From Streptomyces sp. ERV7 (GTDB lineage: Bacteria > Actinomycetota > Actinomycetes > Streptomycetales > Streptomycetaceae): 64,000 nucleotides of DNA. The position numbers and the translations under genes are program-made. Below the pieces are notes generated by a model. That model saw nothing but the letters and a program-made list of their open reading frames with translations. It searched no databases and had not been told where the DNA came from. Positions 29,176 through 38,117 of the stretch are shown piece by piece. Position 1 is the first letter of the stretch, and each line of letters begins with the position of its first letter. The stretch is taken from the NCBI RefSeq assembly GCF_001653515.1, contig NZ_LYOY01000001.1:248001-312000 (forward strand), written 5' to 3'.

Positions 29176-29942
29176 TCACCACTCCCGGGTGACAGGTGCT
29201 CTTCCAAGAAGGACAGGACCACGGATTGGGTTTCGGGATGGCGCAGCAGGTCGTTGCGCGAACAGTCGATCCGGACCGTGCTGGCTGTCTCGCCAGCCAG
29301 CCACTTTCCGTGGTCTGCCTGCCTTCTTGAGAGCACGTTCAAGACGTTCCCCTCGTGGTTTGGCAAGCGTGTGTCAAAGCAGGCGAGAAGGTGGGTCAGC
29401 CATGACACTTGGATGTCCACGCTGCGCGTGACCACGCTTTCGGCATCCGCGCTTTGGATACCATCGGCCAGCAGAGCGTGAAACATCCGGCGGGTCAGAT
29501 CCTCGCGTACCGTCTCGACTAGCCGATGCGGCTGGTGGGCGAGCGAGGCGATGTCGACCGGCGGCGCTCCGTCAGAACCCTCGGGTACCTGCCGGAGTGC
29601 CGCGGCGTAGCACTCCACGAGATCCCGCACGGTGCACGGCTCCGCGTCGAAGCAGATCACCGGCGGCCGCTTGCCGGAAGCGGCTCCGACCAGCGCCGCG
29701 TAGTCGCCGGCCAGCGCACTCGCGGCGCAATATGCCATGACGGCGCCAACCCTGAGGTCGGGGGATGCATGCTCGTACAGACTGGCCGTGTAGTGAGCTG
29801 CCGTGGGCTCGTCGGGCAGGTGTCGGGACATCAGATACCACGGCGTGTAGCCCTCGGACTCGAGTCCCAGCGACGCAATGCTGGCCGCGGCGCGCCGGCC
29901 CGGATAGTCGAGCACGACGATGTCTCGTTGGCCGTTCCTCAT
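29169..29942 (-). CDS. Thioesterase-like protein with a candidate Cys nucleophile
   Basis: A 257-residue protein weakly resembling alpha/beta-hydrolase thioesterases of NRPS systems. It begins RDIVVLDYPGRRAAA. The nucleophile-elbow position reads VGAVMAYCAASALAG, placing Cys where Ser is usual. A C-terminal His (NDLLRHPETQSVVLSFLEEH) fits the catalytic His position. It may release the peptide by transfer to an amine, such as the aminocyclitol; this is inference. ATG at 29942 overlaps the stop of the condensation protein (ATGA). Last gene of a six-gene minus-strand operon. Confidence 0.65.
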   Translation of the reverse strand: MRNGQRDIVVLDYPGRRAAASIASLGLESEGYTPWYLMSRHLPDEPTAAHYTASLYEHASPDLRVGAVMAYCAASALAGDYAALVGAASGKRPPVICFDAEPCTVRDLVECYAAALRQVPEGSDGAPPVDIASLAHQPHRLVETVREDLTRRMFHALLADGIQSADAESVVTRSVDIQVSWLTHLLACFDTRLPNHEGNVLNVLSRRQADHGKWLAGETASTVRIDCSRNDLLRHPETQSVVLSFLEEHLSPGSGDQ

Positions 29943-31255
29943 CGCAGACCGCACACTTCCTCCGCCGCGTCCAGCAGGTGGCCCATCACGGATGCGGCGG
30001 TACGACGATCCATGACATCTTCACGCCATTGCTGTACGAATTCCCAGCCGCCGTCCGCCTGGGGGAACACCTGGAGTGTCCATTCCCGCGTCGTACGCGG
30101 CGGGCGCACGCGGACAGATGAGAAGGCTAGACCGTCGGCCAGCTCGCCTGAAGGTAGCGGCCCCTGCAGGATCGCCCAGGCCTGAAACCACGCATGTCTA
30201 GGCCTTTCGGGCCGTAGGAGGCGCACCAGTTCGTCAAACGGTGTCCTGGCGTGTTCGAAGGCGGCCAGCACCTGATCCGCCGCGGTGTCCACGACAGCCG
30301 ACACATCGCTGAGGAGCGATCGCAGGGGCACCGCCAGCGGATTGACGAAGTAGCCAATCGCGGAGTCCAGCACCGGCTCGTAGCGGCCGCTGGTCAGTGT
30401 CCCGAGGCAGACATCGGGGGTCGCGTACGCGCGGCTCAGTGCCAAGCCAGCCAGGGCGACGACAGCGGCCGTGGGAGGCCCTCCTCTCCGTCGGACAACG
30501 CTGGTCAACGACGTCACCGCGGCAGGCGGGAGGGTCTCGACGAGCTCCTGGCAGGCTGCCTCATGGTTGGTCTGGGGCGTCGGCAGAACTGGCCCCGGCG
30601 CCGCCGCCAAAACGGTCTCCCAGTAGGGCAATTCCTCCGCCATCCAGTGGCTGTACTGCTCTCGCTCCCGGGCACCTGCCTGTAGCTCGCCGGACGCGGG
30701 CTCGCTATAGGGGGTCTGTCCTGCGAGGGCCTGGCGGTAGGCGAGCTCCAGGTCTCTCAGAAACACGCCCTCAGACCAGCCGTCAAAGGCGATGTGGTGA
30801 AACCTGAGACACAGCAGGTGCTGTCCCTCCGAGAGACGGCACAACCGCGCCTCAACGGGGGGTTCGCGGTCCAGGGCCCAGAGCGTGTCCCACCAGTCGG
30901 CCGTGACCGCTTCGGCTACCTCCTGGACGGACATCGCACGGTCGAGCGGGGGTGGCACATATTCCAGCTGCACCATCACGTCCCGAACCGACAGCACCAA
31001 CTGTATGGGCTGCCCGTTAGCCCAGGGATAGACGGTCCGCAACACCGGGTGGCGGGCGACGACCTGCTGCAGCGCCTGGCCCAGCGTGTCCGGCTGCAGA
31101 GGACCGGTGAGGATGTAGACCTGCACCAGAGTGTTGTCTGCGGCACCAGGCGAGAAATGCTCAGCCATCAGGAAACGTCGCTGGGCGTGGGAGAGCGGGC
31201 CGCCCCGGACGCTGTCCAGCCGTGCTTGGGCCGTGGGGGTCTCGTCTCGTAGCAT
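29939..31255 (-). CDS. Free-standing NRPS condensation protein
   Basis: A 438-residue stand-alone C domain that forms amide bonds between carrier-bound residues or to a free amine. Core motifs: PLSHAQRRFLMAEHF (C1), HPVLRTVYPW (C2) and the intact catalytic HHIAFDGWS (C3, HHxxxDG), then YFVNPLAVPLRS and HARTPFDELVRLL (C5-C7). It lies between the free carrier protein and the thioesterase-like gene. It may be the acceptor-side catalyst for the piperazate carrier encoded next to it. Confidence 0.92.
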   Translation of the reverse strand: MLRDETPTAQARLDSVRGGPLSHAQRRFLMAEHFSPGAADNTLVQVYILTGPLQPDTLGQALQQVVARHPVLRTVYPWANGQPIQLVLSVRDVMVQLEYVPPPLDRAMSVQEVAEAVTADWWDTLWALDREPPVEARLCRLSEGQHLLCLRFHHIAFDGWSEGVFLRDLELAYRQALAGQTPYSEPASGELQAGAREREQYSHWMAEELPYWETVLAAAPGPVLPTPQTNHEAACQELVETLPPAAVTSLTSVVRRRGGPPTAAVVALAGLALSRAYATPDVCLGTLTSGRYEPVLDSAIGYFVNPLAVPLRSLLSDVSAVVDTAADQVLAAFEHARTPFDELVRLLRPERPRHAWFQAWAILQGPLPSGELADGLAFSSVRVRPPRTTREWTLQVFPQADGGWEFVQQWREDVMDRRTAASVMGHLLDAAEEVCGLR

Positions 31256-31292
31256 TGAACCCGTCTTGTCTGTGCGGGGGGGATGTCAGGAT

Positions 31293-31559
31293 CTACTCAA
31301 CCGGTTCGGACGAGGTGAACTCGTCGATCTGCCAGGCCAGTTCTCGAAGGGTCGTGTTCTCCAGGAGGAGGTCAACCGCCACTTCGATCCTCCACTGTTG
31401 CCGCACGGTGACGACGACCTTGGTGGCCAGGAAGGAGTCGCCTCCGGAGTCGAAGAAGTCTGTGTCGGGTGATTCCACGGGCGTGCCCAGTACTGAGGTC
31501 CAGATCACTGCCAGGCTCGCTTCGGTCGGCGTGAGCACAACATCCCGACGCGCAGTCAT
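31293..31559 (-). CDS. Free-standing peptidyl carrier protein
   Basis: An 88-residue carrier protein. The phosphopantetheine serine is in DTDFFDSGGDSFLATKV (residues about 32-48), with the helix II-III region LLLENTTLRELAWQID. ATG at 31559 overlaps the stop of the adenylation gene (ATGA), which strongly suggests the A protein charges this carrier. Confidence 0.93.
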   Translation of the reverse strand: MTARRDVVLTPTEASLAVIWTSVLGTPVESPDTDFFDSGGDSFLATKVVVTVRQQWRIEVAVDLLLENTTLRELAWQIDEFTSSEPVE

Positions 31560-33154
31560 CGCTGGGCCTCCGCAGGACGGGTGAGCAGCTCGGTGACGGC
31601 TACTCGATCGATCTTGCCGCTCGGGGTCCGGGGAAGATGGGATAGCACGGTGACCGACTGTGGCAGCGACTGTGCGGGCAAACGCTCGGCCAGCGCCCTT
31701 CGGACGGCCGCAGTGTCGAGGGCGGGCAGTCCGGGCTCCATCGTGACGGCGGCGCGCAGTTGCCGCGAACCCTCGCTCATCTCCACGGCTACGCAGACCG
31801 CCTCGACGATGCCCGGATAGGCGAGGAGACAAGCGTCCACCTCGACGGGATTGACCCGCACGCCGCGGATCTTTACCTCGTGATCCACCCTGCTGAGGTA
31901 CCGCAGCACGTCCCCGTCGACCCGGACGAGGTCACCCGTCCGGAAGGCACGAGTGTGTCCCTGCGGAGTTGAATCGACGGTGACATACCGCTCGGCGCTG
32001 AGTTGGGGCTGATTGAGGTATCCCGCCGACAGAGGCGCTCCGGCCACCAACAGTTCCCCGACATCCGGCTCTTCGAGGTCTGGGGGGTCGATCAGCACCT
32101 CGCATCCCGGCAGTGGCCGGCCGATGGGAGCCAGCGCGGGCCACTCCCGGCTGGGGCCGGTCAGCGTGTGGACCGTGACCATCGCCGATTCGCTCTGCCC
32201 GTAGTGGTTGTTCAGTCGGCAACCGGGCAGCAACGCGAAGAAATCTCTGATGGCCGGCGTGCAGACCAGCTGCTCACCGGCGGCATTGATCTCCGCCAGG
32301 ACCAGACCGGCGAGTGAATGCACGGCGGTGGCAGCGACCGTGAGCATATGAAGGGCCACGCAGGGGAGGAACAGTCGCTCGATACGGTTCACCACGAGCC
32401 AGTCGAGCAGGGAGATCGGATCGCGTCTGAGCCGCTCGGGTACTACGACGAGCGTGCCGCCGCCGCACAGGGTGCCGAGAATCTCCTGGAAGCACACATC
32501 GAAGTTCAGCGGCGCGTACTGGGCAGTCCTCAGGTCGGGCCGAACCGAATGCGTCCGTTGCCACTCCACCATGTTGTCGCACGAACTGTGCGGAACTGCC
32601 ACACCCTTCGGCAGGCCGGTGGAGCCGGAGGTATAAATGATGTAGACGGGCAGCTCGGTCCGGCATTGAGCCAGCACCCGGTCGGCTGGGGCCGCCGGGG
32701 CGGACCTCCACCAGGGGGGCACCGGCACTAGGCGGGCGGCTGTGTCGAAATCTGGCGGATCCCCGGCGTGGAGCAACACGGTGACACCGCTGTCGGCCAC
32801 CATGTGTGCCAGTCGCCTGGCCGGATATTCGGAGTCGAGTGGGACGTAGGTGGCTCCCAATGACACCACGGCCAGCATCGCGGCCACGGCCGGTGCACCA
32901 CGTGACCCGGCGAATGCCACTCGTCTCCCGGCGGTGATGCCCTGATCGACGAGGAGCGCGGCGATACGCCCGATCCACGAGTCCAATTGCGCGTAGGTGA
33001 GTTCCAGGTCTTCGTCCACCACCGCGACGACGTCGGGGTGTTCTCGCACGATCGTGCGGAACGACTCGAGGAAGCAGGGCGCGCTAGCGCGTCCGCCCCA
33101 GAGGGCGCGCGGTGGCAGGTGCTGCTCAGGGGCAGCCTCGACGCTAGGCGTCAT
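31556..33154 (-). CDS. Free-standing NRPS adenylation protein, proline-type code
   Basis: A 532-residue A domain. Core motifs: LTYAQLDSW, VYIIYTSGSTGLPKGVAVPH (A3), NHYGQSE (A5), FRTGDLVRVDGDVLRYLSRV (A7), VKIRGVRVNPVEVD (A8) and PSGKIDR with the A10 lysine. Reading the specificity positions by eye against GrsA (FDVCFQEI, RLFLPCVAL, INAAGEQL, NHYG, SAMVT) gives D-V-Q-F-N-A-H-M-V-K. This resembles the proline codes (D-V-Q-x-I-A-H-V-V-K). Upstream genes make a KtzI/KtzT-like pair, so the likely substrate is piperazate, a proline-like cyclic hydrazine. It overlaps the upstream gene by 11 bases. Confidence 0.9.
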   Translation of the reverse strand: MTPSVEAAPEQHLPPRALWGGRASAPCFLESFRTIVREHPDVVAVVDEDLELTYAQLDSWIGRIAALLVDQGITAGRRVAFAGSRGAPAVAAMLAVVSLGATYVPLDSEYPARRLAHMVADSGVTVLLHAGDPPDFDTAARLVPVPPWWRSAPAAPADRVLAQCRTELPVYIIYTSGSTGLPKGVAVPHSSCDNMVEWQRTHSVRPDLRTAQYAPLNFDVCFQEILGTLCGGGTLVVVPERLRRDPISLLDWLVVNRIERLFLPCVALHMLTVAATAVHSLAGLVLAEINAAGEQLVCTPAIRDFFALLPGCRLNNHYGQSESAMVTVHTLTGPSREWPALAPIGRPLPGCEVLIDPPDLEEPDVGELLVAGAPLSAGYLNQPQLSAERYVTVDSTPQGHTRAFRTGDLVRVDGDVLRYLSRVDHEVKIRGVRVNPVEVDACLLAYPGIVEAVCVAVEMSEGSRQLRAAVTMEPGLPALDTAAVRRALAERLPAQSLPQSVTVLSHLPRTPSGKIDRVAVTELLTRPAEAQR

Positions 33155-33794
33155 GGTCGGCTGGCTCCCTCAACTCGTCCATGCTTTGGCCAAGTTCACG
33201 AGCATGTGACGTCTCCGCCGTGGCGAATCGCTCGGCGATTCGGCGTTGAGTGGCCAGGTCCTTGTCCTGGCTCAGCTTGAACATCCCCTGGGCGGAGCTG
33301 ACCTCCAGCCGGAAGGCGCCCACACCGGGCACGATCTGCCGGAAGTAGTCGAGCGATCCCTCAGAATCCCAGCCAGCGCCGAATGACGACTCGAAGAGCG
33401 AGGCGGTGCGCCGGACCACAGCGAGGGTGTTCTCCACGCCTTCGATCCTCCGCAGTACACCTTCTAAGTGGACGGATACGAAGTTCCAGGTGGGGGCTGC
33501 GGGCTCGGTCTCATAAGCGACGGGGGTGACGTAGGAGTGGGGCCCCCAGAAGACCAGCTTGGCGGGGGTGACAACACCGAGTGACGACCAGTGGGGGTTG
33601 GCCCGGTTCATGTGACCGAGCAAAGTAGTCCCCACCAGGTCCGGCTCGTCCACTTCGGACTCCGGTATCACCGGGAGATGAGTCGTGTAGGGGGTGGGCT
33701 CGCCATTGGTCACCAGCGCGGCCAGCGGGTACCGTCGCACGACGTCGGCCAGCTGCCGAGGGTCCCGCTGACGGTACACGGGCGGAACAAACAT
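33144..33794 (-). CDS. PaiB/KtzT-family heme protein, probable piperazate synthase
   Basis: A 216-residue protein of the family usually labelled FMN-binding negative regulator (PaiB). It begins MFVPPVYRQRDPRQLADVV, then PLAALVT, THLPVIP and LGHMNRANPHWSS. KtzT of kutzneride biosynthesis, a heme enzyme that forms the N-N bond of piperazate from N5-hydroxyornithine, belongs to the same family. Position directly after an ornithine N-monooxygenase and before a proline-type A domain makes piperazate synthase far more likely than a regulator. A histidine in LGHMNRANPHW could be the heme ligand, but this is unverified. GGAAGGAGT precedes ATG 33794. Confidence 0.85.
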   Translation of the reverse strand: MFVPPVYRQRDPRQLADVVRRYPLAALVTNGEPTPYTTHLPVIPESEVDEPDLVGTTLLGHMNRANPHWSSLGVVTPAKLVFWGPHSYVTPVAYETEPAAPTWNFVSVHLEGVLRRIEGVENTLAVVRRTASLFESSFGAGWDSEGSLDYFRQIVPGVGAFRLEVSSAQGMFKLSQDKDLATQRRIAERFATAETSHARELGQSMDELREPADHDA

Positions 33795-33825
33795 GCTCTT
33801 ACTCCTTCCGCATCGTGCCGCACCA

Positions 33826-35130
33826 TCACAGAGTGGTGCGAGCGGCTATGGACTGTGCAACCTCGCCTGCGCGGACTGCGACGTTCGACAGCAGTCCGGC
33901 GGACAGGCCATGCGAGTGCTCAGCTGCGGCGCCGTGGATGTAGATGCCGCAGCGCACGCCATCCGTGGTGACAACGCGGTAGTCCCGGGTGAGCGCCGGC
34001 CTGCCGTTGTCGTCCTTCTTGATTTCCGGCTCCAGCTCCGCCAGGAGGGGCAGCGGATCAGCTGGACGGTAGCCCGTCGCATACACCAGGCAATCAACCT
34101 GGAGGCGTTGGGCAGTGGAGTCCGGCAAGGAGCCCACCGTCAGGTTCACGTGCCCGGCGGTCTCCTCGACGTCGCTCACACGGCTGACGTTGTGGAGGTG
34201 TAGGCGTCGACCGCCGGAGACCTTCTCCCGGTAGGCAGTGCGATACAGGCTCTGGCTCAAGTCCAGGTCGACCACCGCGTAGTTCGTGTTGCTGTGGTAG
34301 GCGAGCAGTCTCTGCTTGACGTCCTCGGGTGCGGAGAAGAAGTCGTCCACGGCTGACGGGTCGAAGATGCGGTTGGCGAAGGGGCTGTCGTCGGCAACGC
34401 TGTATCCGTACCGGGTCAAGACCGCGTGGATTTCGGCCCGCGGGAAGCTCTGGTGGAGGTATTCCGCCACTTCGGCCGCGCTCTGGCCGGCGCCAACAAC
34501 CGCGAAGGCCTTCGCGTCGCCGGGCGACAGGGATCGCGTCCGCTCCAGCAGTTCGCCGCTGTGCCAGATGCGCCGGGACGACACGACGCCATCAGGCAGA
34601 TGGGGCGTCAGGCCGGTACCCAACACGACATTACGGGTTCGGTGCGTGGTCAGTGTGCCGTCGGCGCCACGTGCTTCGACGTCGAGGTACTGCACCGCTT
34701 CCCCAACCCGCACGGGGCGCACGGCCAGCACTTGATGGCCGTAGGCCACAGATGAGGCGAAGTTCCCCGCCACCCATTCCAGATATTCGTGAAACTCGGT
34801 ACGCAAAGGGTAGAACGTCTTACTGTTAATGAAATCGACAAGTCTGTTCTTGCGGTGAAGGTACGACGTGAAGCTGTACTGGCTTGTCGGGTTGCGCAGC
34901 GTCACAAGGTCCTTGAGAAAGGATACCTGCAGGGTTGCCCCGTCGATAAGCATGCCGCGATGCCAACCGAACATTGGCTGCTTCTCGAAGAAGAGAGTAT
35001 CCGTTCCAGTCACCTGCTCCGACGCGCTCGTAAGCTCGTCGATCGCCGTCGCTAATGCCAGATTTGCAGGCCCGAACCCTATTCCTATCAGGTCTTTCGT
35101 CGACTGATCGGTTCGATGGATGTTCGTCAA
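33826..35130 (-). CDS. Ornithine/lysine N-monooxygenase (SidA/KtzI family)
   Basis: A 434-residue flavin N-hydroxylating monooxygenase that converts L-ornithine to N5-hydroxyornithine. FAD-binding GIGFGPANLALATAI (residues about 16-30), the FEKQPMFGWHRGML block, substrate region SFLKDLVTLRNPTS, NADPH-binding VVGAGQSAAEVAEYL (about 213-227) and the C-terminal YATGYRP motif are intact. The start is TTG at 35130: an in-frame TAA lies directly upstream and GGGAG is at 7-base spacing. First gene of the six-gene operon. With the KtzT-like gene downstream it should supply piperazate; a hydroxamate siderophore is the alternative use. Confidence 0.92.
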   Translation of the reverse strand: MTNIHRTDQSTKDLIGIGFGPANLALATAIDELTSASEQVTGTDTLFFEKQPMFGWHRGMLIDGATLQVSFLKDLVTLRNPTSQYSFTSYLHRKNRLVDFINSKTFYPLRTEFHEYLEWVAGNFASSVAYGHQVLAVRPVRVGEAVQYLDVEARGADGTLTTHRTRNVVLGTGLTPHLPDGVVSSRRIWHSGELLERTRSLSPGDAKAFAVVGAGQSAAEVAEYLHQSFPRAEIHAVLTRYGYSVADDSPFANRIFDPSAVDDFFSAPEDVKQRLLAYHSNTNYAVVDLDLSQSLYRTAYREKVSGGRRLHLHNVSRVSDVEETAGHVNLTVGSLPDSTAQRLQVDCLVYATGYRPADPLPLLAELEPEIKKDDNGRPALTRDYRVVTTDGVRCGIYIHGAAAEHSHGLSAGLLSNVAVRAGEVAQSIAARTTL

Positions 35131-35447
35131 TTACCCGCTCCCGGTTTCGCTTAGCGGCGGCTGGTCCAACCTGCCTGCACGGCCTGCGGACTGGGGCCAG
35201 AGGCCTCAGAGTGCCTACATGAACAGGCAAAACGCAAATTCGATGATCGACAGTACACGCCGCCCACCCGGTACGCAACGAGCTCGCGCGCAGGATTCAC
35301 ATGACGTTCATAAACCGAGTTCACGGTTTTTTAACAATGTAAACTTTACCCCCACTTGACCGAGTGATCGACGGGAGAGGGGTACGCTCCACAAAGCTGA
35401 TCTTGGTCTGCTTTGAAATTGACGCCATTCACTGGAAGTGGGAGACA
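35131..35447. promoter_or_regulatory. Divergent promoter region of the biosynthetic cluster
   Basis: About 317 bases between the minus-strand N-monooxygenase operon and the plus-strand aminocyclitol/NRPS operon. The right part (about 35,300-35,360) is strikingly AT-rich, with GTTTTTTAACAATGTAAACT, unlike the surrounding DNA. This is the natural control point for both main operons. No obvious operator for a known regulator class is visible, and the cluster itself encodes no recognisable regulator. Confidence 0.6.
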
Positions 35448-36488
35448 ATGAGCCTGGTGAGCGCTCACAACGAATGGGACCCACTAGAGGAGGTTGTCAT
35501 CGGGACTGCCGTCGGCGCACAGATCTCCAGAGCAGACAGAGGCCTTTTCGCAATCGAGTACACTTCTTTTGGGTCCCTGGAAAATATTCCGTCCGGTCCC
35601 TTCCCGCGGCAGGTGATCGAAGAAACAGAGGCGGAGCTGACCGAGCTGTGTGATGCCCTCGAAGGCCTGGGCATCACCGTGCGGCGGCCGGCCCCCCGCG
35701 ACCACTCGGCGGTGTTCTCCACCCCGGACTGGGAGACGGACGGCTTCTACGACTACTGCCCCAGGGACGGCCTGCTGACAGTGGGGCAGACCATCATCGA
35801 GACTCCGATGGTGCTGCGTTCGCGCTTCCATGAGCCCCTGGCCTACCGGGATTTGCTCCTGGAGTACTTCGAGAGCGGGTCTCGCTGGATCTCTGCGCCC
35901 AAGCCGCGCCTCCTCGACGACATGTACCGCCCCGCGCGGCCAGCCGGCGAGAGACTCGGAAACGGTGAACCCGCCTTCGACGCTGCCAACGTGCTCCGCC
36001 TGGGCACCGACATCCTCTACTTGGTCTCCGACAGCGGTAACGAGAAGGGCTGGCAGTGGCTGCAGTCTGCGCTCGGCCCTGCCTATACCGTCCACCCCTG
36101 CCGGGACATCTACGCCTCTACGCACGTGGACTCGACGATCGTGCCGCTGCGGCCCGGGCTGGTCCTGCTCAACCCGGAGCGAGTCAACGAGCGCAACATG
36201 CCTGAAGTCCTGCGGAGCTGGGACCACATCTGGGCGCCAGAAATGGTCGACATCGGCTACACCGGCCCCAGGGCCCACGCGTCGCCCTGGATCGGCATGA
36301 ACCTCCTGGTCATCCGCCCCGACCTGGTCGTCGCCGACGCGCGGCAGCCGGAGCTGCTCAGGTCCTTGGAGAAGCGCGGCATCGACGTGCTTCCAGCCAA
36401 GCTCACGCATTCACGCACCCTGGGCGGCGGATTCCACTGCGTATCACTCGACGTACGACGGGCCGGAGCCCTCGAAACCTACCGCTAG
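35448..36488 (+). CDS. StrB1-like aminocyclitol amidinotransferase
   Basis: A 346-residue amidinotransferase that moves the amidino group of arginine onto an amine to give a guanidine and ornithine. It is very close along its whole length to what I remember of StrB1 (inosamine-phosphate amidinotransferase of streptomycin): SLVSAHNEWDPLEEVVIGTA, DYCPRDGLLTVGQTIIETPM, ASTHVDSTIVPLRPGLVL and the catalytic Cys in GGGFHC near residue 330. ATG at 35448 is preferred over an open extension to 35364. First gene of the plus-strand operon. The likely acceptor is a phosphorylated 2-deoxyinosamine or 2-deoxystreptamine made by genes downstream. Confidence 0.95.
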   Translation: MSLVSAHNEWDPLEEVVIGTAVGAQISRADRGLFAIEYTSFGSLENIPSGPFPRQVIEETEAELTELCDALEGLGITVRRPAPRDHSAVFSTPDWETDGFYDYCPRDGLLTVGQTIIETPMVLRSRFHEPLAYRDLLLEYFESGSRWISAPKPRLLDDMYRPARPAGERLGNGEPAFDAANVLRLGTDILYLVSDSGNEKGWQWLQSALGPAYTVHPCRDIYASTHVDSTIVPLRPGLVLLNPERVNERNMPEVLRSWDHIWAPEMVDIGYTGPRAHASPWIGMNLLVIRPDLVVADARQPELLRSLEKRGIDVLPAKLTHSRTLGGGFHCVSLDVRRAGALETYR

Positions 36489-36539
36489 TCCCGGGTGGAC
36501 ACCGGTGGATTCTGATAAATGCAAGGAGGGGAGCTGACC

Positions 36540-38102
36540 GTGTCAGGCGGCAGCCGGAACGGCGTCACCGCTCAGCGAGCACACGATTCGCGCCTGTTAC
36601 TCGTCGACCGTGACCTGCCCGCACACTGCTACGCGGTGGTCGTGGGCGGTGGCCTGGCAGGGCTCGAACTAGCGAAGGTCTTGGACAGCCGGGGCATCGG
36701 CGACGTCATCGTCCTGGACGCAGGCCCGGCGGACGACCTGCGCCACGTCAACACAGCCGAGCCACCCGAGGCCGCACTACGCATGTGGCTCGAACCGCAC
36801 AGCGACCCGTCCTTCACCCGGCCGTGGACGCCACTGACTCCCCCGCACTTCACGTTGGGCGCGGGGCTGCGCCGTCGGCTCGGCGGCAGGTCCCTCTACT
36901 GGTACGGCGTGACGCTCCCCATCGAGCCCTGGGCACTCACCGAACCCTGGTGGCCCGCCGAGGTGATCGCGGATTTGCGCGAATCGTGGCGGGGCGGGGA
37001 GTCTCTCTACACCCGTGTCGAGCGGAACCTCGCCGCATGGCGGACGGCCGGTTCCGAGGCCGCCCAGACCGAGTTACTCCCAGTCGGCGAGATCGCAGGT
37101 CTCACGCTCCGTGCCACGCCCGCGGCGATCCGTCCCAGTGCGCTCAATCCGGACCGCTGGTACGCGTACTCCCCCCTGGACGTCTGGCGCGACCCTGATA
37201 CTGGCGAGAGTCACCGCTCACCCGAGCGAGTCAGAATCTACAGCGACACCGAGGTCCTGCACGTGCACTCCCGCAACGGTGCGGTGCACCGTGTCCTGGC
37301 GAGGTGCCGGACCTCCGGTACACAGTTCTCCGTCAAGGCATCACACGTCGTGCTCGCAGCAGGAACCCTTGAGAACAGTCGGCTGGCCCTGCAGACCCTG
37401 AACGAGGACGGCTCAGCCGTCGGCGAACCGCGGCTTTCCGGCCTCAACGACCACATCGTCCAGGGGTTCTTCCTCCGCCTCGGTCGGCTGCGGGCCGAGC
37501 AACTGTTGGCCGTCAGCCGTCTCGGCAACTACTTCGCGCCTTGCGAACCACGCTCGAACCTCTTCTACGAAGCAGTGCAGCTGCCCGAGGGCGAGGTGTT
37601 GGTCGATGTCCGGGTGTCCGGCGAGCAACTGCCCTCGTCGCACAGTCACGTGGAGGTCACCCCCGGCTCGCAGTATCCGTGGGCATACCGGGTCCACGCG
37701 GCCACGTCCGCCGACGACCGGTCGCTGATCGCGGCGCAGCGTACGGTGCTTCAGGCGGTGTGGGACGACCTTGCGGTGAAGGCCGGCTGTCGCGGATCCC
37801 TGCTGGAATTCGGCGACTTCGACAACCCCTTGCGCACTAACGCCCATGTGCTCCCAGAAGCCATCGGAGCTGCGGTGGAGGGCGAGGCAGTCACCTGGTC
37901 GAGTTCGCTGGGTTTCGAGGACCACGAGGGCGGCACCCTGCCGCTGGGCACCGTGCTGACCGAGCAGCAGGAACTCAAGGGCGTCCAGGGGCTGTTCGCT
38001 GCTGGGCCGGCTGTCTTCCCTCGCGCGGGTGCGGCCAACCCTGCACTGACCACGCTGGCACTGTCCCACCGGCTCGCCGCCCACCTGGCTGACTCGGCAT
38101 GA
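36540..38102 (+). CDS. GMC-type FAD oxidoreductase
   Basis: A 520-residue flavoprotein of the GMC family, which oxidises alcohols to carbonyls. FAD-binding AVVVGGGLAGLELAKVLDS lies near residue 35, and HVVLAAGTLENSRLALQTL and the C-terminal FAAGPAVFPRAGAANPALTT follow. Relatives in aminoglycoside clusters oxidise sugar or cyclitol hydroxyls before transamination. GTG at 36540 has AAGGAGGGG upstream; an in-frame ATG at 36519 overlaps that box and is rejected. It may create an additional ketone on the cyclitol for a second amination, or oxidise a different hydroxyl. Confidence 0.88.
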   Translation: MSGGSRNGVTAQRAHDSRLLLVDRDLPAHCYAVVVGGGLAGLELAKVLDSRGIGDVIVLDAGPADDLRHVNTAEPPEAALRMWLEPHSDPSFTRPWTPLTPPHFTLGAGLRRRLGGRSLYWYGVTLPIEPWALTEPWWPAEVIADLRESWRGGESLYTRVERNLAAWRTAGSEAAQTELLPVGEIAGLTLRATPAAIRPSALNPDRWYAYSPLDVWRDPDTGESHRSPERVRIYSDTEVLHVHSRNGAVHRVLARCRTSGTQFSVKASHVVLAAGTLENSRLALQTLNEDGSAVGEPRLSGLNDHIVQGFFLRLGRLRAEQLLAVSRLGNYFAPCEPRSNLFYEAVQLPEGEVLVDVRVSGEQLPSSHSHVEVTPGSQYPWAYRVHAATSADDRSLIAAQRTVLQAVWDDLAVKAGCRGSLLEFGDFDNPLRTNAHVLPEAIGAAVEGEAVTWSSSLGFEDHEGGTLPLGTVLTEQQELKGVQGLFAAGPAVFPRAGAANPALTTLALSHRLAAHLADSA

Positions 38103-38117
38103 CGAAGGTTGCCGCCC

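Noticed and set aside
33144..33794. Calling the PaiB-family gene a transcriptional regulator
   Set aside because: Contiguity with an ornithine N-monooxygenase and a proline-type A domain favours the KtzT enzyme role in the same family.
33826..35130. Hydroxamate siderophore cluster as the reading of the N-monooxygenase
   Set aside because: No acetyltransferase, NIS synthetase or siderophore importer is present; the KtzT-like partner explains it better.
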